Below are positions 62,435-64,000 of a DNA stretch of 64,000 bases, one piece after another; position 1 is the stretch's first letter; each line of letters opens with the position of its first letter. Source of the stretch: an uncultured Chloroflexales bacterium (GTDB taxonomy: Bacteria > Chloroflexota > Chloroflexia > Chloroflexales > Chloroflexaceae); NCBI GenBank assembly GCA_937902315.1, contig CALGUG010000029.1, positions 1 to 64,000 of the forward strand. Reading direction: 5' to 3'. Made by a program: the position numbers and the translations under genes. The notes beneath the pieces are model-generated. The model did no database searches. It was not told the DNA's origin and saw nothing but the letters and a program-made list of their open reading frames with translations.

Positions 62435-62472
62435 CAAAAGAGAGAAGGCCCTGTCCTTGACAGAGCCTTCTG
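62435..62472 (-). terminator. Terminator of the FN3-like gene
   Basis: Arms AGAAGGC-CTGTC and GACAG-GCCTTCT (62443-62455 with 62459-62471, with one unpaired or mismatched position) followed on the minus strand by CTCTTTT, 23 bases beyond the stop codon. Confidence 0.8.
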
Positions 62473-62494
62473 ATCAATAGCTGGGTCTATGTGA

Positions 62495-63265
62495 TTAGTC
62501 TTTGGGGATACGGAAGCGCACTGGCTCTGAGAAGCTGCTCCAACCATAGCTGTTGGCAGCTTTTAACGACCAGGTATAATTTTGACCACGAACAAAGTTT
62601 GTGATGGTTGCGCTTGTTGCTGGTGCAGCTACAAGGACAGACGCAACACGATTGCCATCGGCTGAATCGAGATTGACGCGGTAATAGAGAGCGCCGGGTA
62701 CCGGGTCCCAAGTTAGTACGAGTTGTGAAATGCCCGCTGGAACGATGGAATTATTGCTGGGCGCGCGTGGAGTGGGAATAGGAGCCAATAGAGCGTTCTC
62801 TTTGCGTTGTGGCGTTGTGAGACTACGAGTGGGAGAGAATTTATAGTTGCCAGAGTTGAGCGGCTCTTCGATGCCAACGCGCCAGTAATAGGTCTTGCGG
62901 GCATCGAGATTGCTGTTTACGATACGTTCTGCAGTCGTTTGATTCTCATCGCGGATACGAATGGTGGTGTCAAGATCAAAGAGATCACTAAAATCAGGAG
63001 TTTCAGAGATTTGGATGCGATAACGCCCCGGCATAGGTGTGTGCCACTTAAAGACGGGTGCGAGAATGCTTAGGGCTTCCCCATCTGCAGGGTACAACAG
63101 TTGAGGAGTATCGGGTTTTTGAAAGACACTAGGAATAAAGACACAGTATTGACTTGCGCAATTGCCCTGTGCTGAAACGGGCGTGGATACTGGCAATACT
63201 CCTATTCCAAGCAGTGTTATCGTGGCAAATAGAAGAGATTGAAAGAGTGACTTGTGTTTCGTCAT
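62495..63265 (-). CDS. Secreted protein with fibronectin type III-like domains
   Basis: A 256-residue exported protein. Residues 1-33 form a signal peptide (LLFATITLLGIGVLPV, cut after VSAQ or nearby), followed by CASQYCVFIPSVFQKP. Two FN3-like beta sandwiches follow (about 48-140: APVFKWHTPMPGRYRIQIS, ARKTYYWRVGIEE; and about 160-255: QLVLTWDPVPGALYYRV, NYTWSLKAANSYGWSSFSEP). The tandem pattern suits a surface adhesion or matrix-binding role, but there is no catalytic domain. I prefer the ATG at 63265 because the signal peptide starts there. The gene lies alone before a low-GC region. Confidence 0.78.
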   Translation of the reverse strand: MTKHKSLFQSLLFATITLLGIGVLPVSTPVSAQGNCASQYCVFIPSVFQKPDTPQLLYPADGEALSILAPVFKWHTPMPGRYRIQISETPDFSDLFDLDTTIRIRDENQTTAERIVNSNLDARKTYYWRVGIEEPLNSGNYKFSPTRSLTTPQRKENALLAPIPTPRAPSNNSIVPAGISQLVLTWDPVPGALYYRVNLDSADGNRVASVLVAAPATSATITNFVRGQNYTWSLKAANSYGWSSFSEPVRFRIPKD

Positions 63266-63292
63266 AACAACATGGCTCCTAATCGTACACAA

Positions 63293-63862
63293 CCTGTTAT
63301 ATTTTGAAACGACCTCTCATTATTGATAAATGACCTGCGTAGCAACAGCGAACTTTGATTGTTAGGGAATGCACCTCCTTGTGTATTTCCTTCTATGTTT
63401 ATCTACCTTGTCAGGTCTTCGCGTCGGTCTCAAATTGCAAAATATAGTATGGAACGCATAGAAGCGTTGTTAATGACTCATTTCTAGCGTGTTTTGTGCT
63501 AAGTGAATAACTGAAGAATTAGGGTAAAAGAAAGATATAGGGAACTATAACATCTGAAAATAAGTATCTTTTCACCATTGTGCAGTGATATAAAAGGAGT
63601 GTCATTTTCAAGTTGACAAAAACGTTATAAATAGCGAAAATGCCACAATTTTTCGATAGTTTATCGGACTTGAAGATGACTAAAGTATGTATTTCGCTGA
63701 AAAAGTTGTTATCAAAAAACGGAAAATACGTCTTTATGGGTCGGAATGAACTTAAAAATGGCCGATGTGCTTCCATAGAGAGGCCCAGCCTAACTTAAGC
63801 AAGGTTCCAGTTTGCATAGCCTTCATATAAGCATTTTTTTGGGGATGGATACTGTTGGGGCG
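63293..63862. other. Low-GC intergenic region, no gene seen
   Basis: About 570 bases clearly AT-richer than the rest of the window. The only open frame (63519-63776, minus) has no ribosome site and a composition that does not resemble the other proteins here. No repeat core lies in it. Confidence 0.4.
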
Positions 63863-63890
63863 AGCAAGCTATGCTATACTGTAGCTTGCT
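63863..63890 (+). promoter_or_regulatory. Promoter with operator-like inverted repeat
   Basis: An extended -10 TGCTATACT (63872-63880) lies between the 9-bp perfect arms AGCAAGCTA (63863-63871) and TAGCTTGCT (63882-63890). A regulator dimer binding this palindrome would cover the promoter. The following gene starts 29 bases later. Confidence 0.45.
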
Positions 63891-63919
63891 GCCTTGCCAA
63901 CGAGGGTTGAGGATTCAGT

Positions 63920-64000
63920 GTGACTATCCTGCGTCTGAGCGCTCGTATCTGGATTGGTATATTGGGAATCTGCTTAGTCGGGGTACTACTGGTACTGCTG
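63920..64000 (+). CDS. N-terminus of a membrane protein, cut by the window edge
   Basis: GTG at 63920 follows GAGG 8 bases upstream and opens 27 codons to the edge, VTILRLSARIWIGILGICL and on: a short basic start then a long hydrophobic helix. This looks like the signal anchor of a sensor or chemoreceptor, but the rest is missing. Confidence 0.6.
   Translation, partial: MTILRLSARIWIGILGICLVGVLLVLL

Noticed and set aside
63519..63776. 85-residue minus-strand frame in the low-GC region
   Set aside because: No ribosome site, no conserved motif and AT-driven composition; likely chance.

Overview
The window is bacterial, fairly GC-rich and densely coded, and most likely from a member of the Chloroflexota. 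This is an inference from gene content: a membrane-fused spermidine-synthase-like protein, a SpoIIE phosphatase with a large membrane sensor, several GT-C sugar transferases with a shared C-terminal domain, a PQQ-type sugar dehydrogenase with a PKD domain, secreted proteins with a short 'PLVL'-like motif, and thr/pro-rich cell-surface proteins. No rRNA, tRNA, CRISPR array, complete IS or phage gene was seen.

Layout. 1-5.3 kb: solo ClpB-D2-like AAA+ protein (minus), a decayed orphan response regulator, a sugar-phosphate isomerase and a phosphofructokinase with PPi-type residues. 5.8-8.5 kb: FabL-type enoyl-ACP reductase and an S9 peptidase. 9.2-14.5 kb: a tight operon GntR regulator-SDR-HyuA-HyuB, followed by a terminator and a lacZ-type beta-galactosidase. 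18-31 kb: YggT, membrane spermidine-synthase-like protein, GNAT, PQQ sugar dehydrogenase, then a minus-strand block with SpoIIE phosphatase, lysyl-PG-synthase-like membrane protein, a sirtuin overlapping a RimJ/L acetyltransferase, a transmembrane pseudokinase and a methyltransferase. 31.3-37.1 kb: the cell-shape operon mreB-mreC-mreD-mrdA, with a PyrK-like ferredoxin reductase subunit overlapping mrdA. 37.7-41.6 kb: a sortase, its probable LPDTS-anchored Pro/Thr/Gly-rich substrate and an SH3 lipoprotein. 41.7-50.6 kb: an FAH-family protein lacking its metal ligands, a family 5 solute-binding lipoprotein, a DEAD-box helicase, a protealysin-like M4 protease with its emfourin inhibitor, an M16 peptidase and a renalase-like FAD oxidase. 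50.9-61.8 kb: five large membrane glycosyltransferases (two GT87-like, three GT39-like). 62.5-63.3 kb: a secreted FN3-like protein. A truncated membrane-protein gene runs off the right edge.

The most unusual feature is non-coding. Most of the longer gaps from 2.6 to 62.3 kb carry copies of one mosaic repeat family. It is built around an 18-base core, TAGCCGNAGGCGGACGCG, found 15 times and never inside a gene. At five loci two cores occur as inverted pairs, always minus first and plus second. Some units end in ATACCAAATCCG-type inverted termini shared with a small MITE-like element present twice. No matching transposase lies in the window.

All functions are predicted from reading translated sequence. 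No database search was run.
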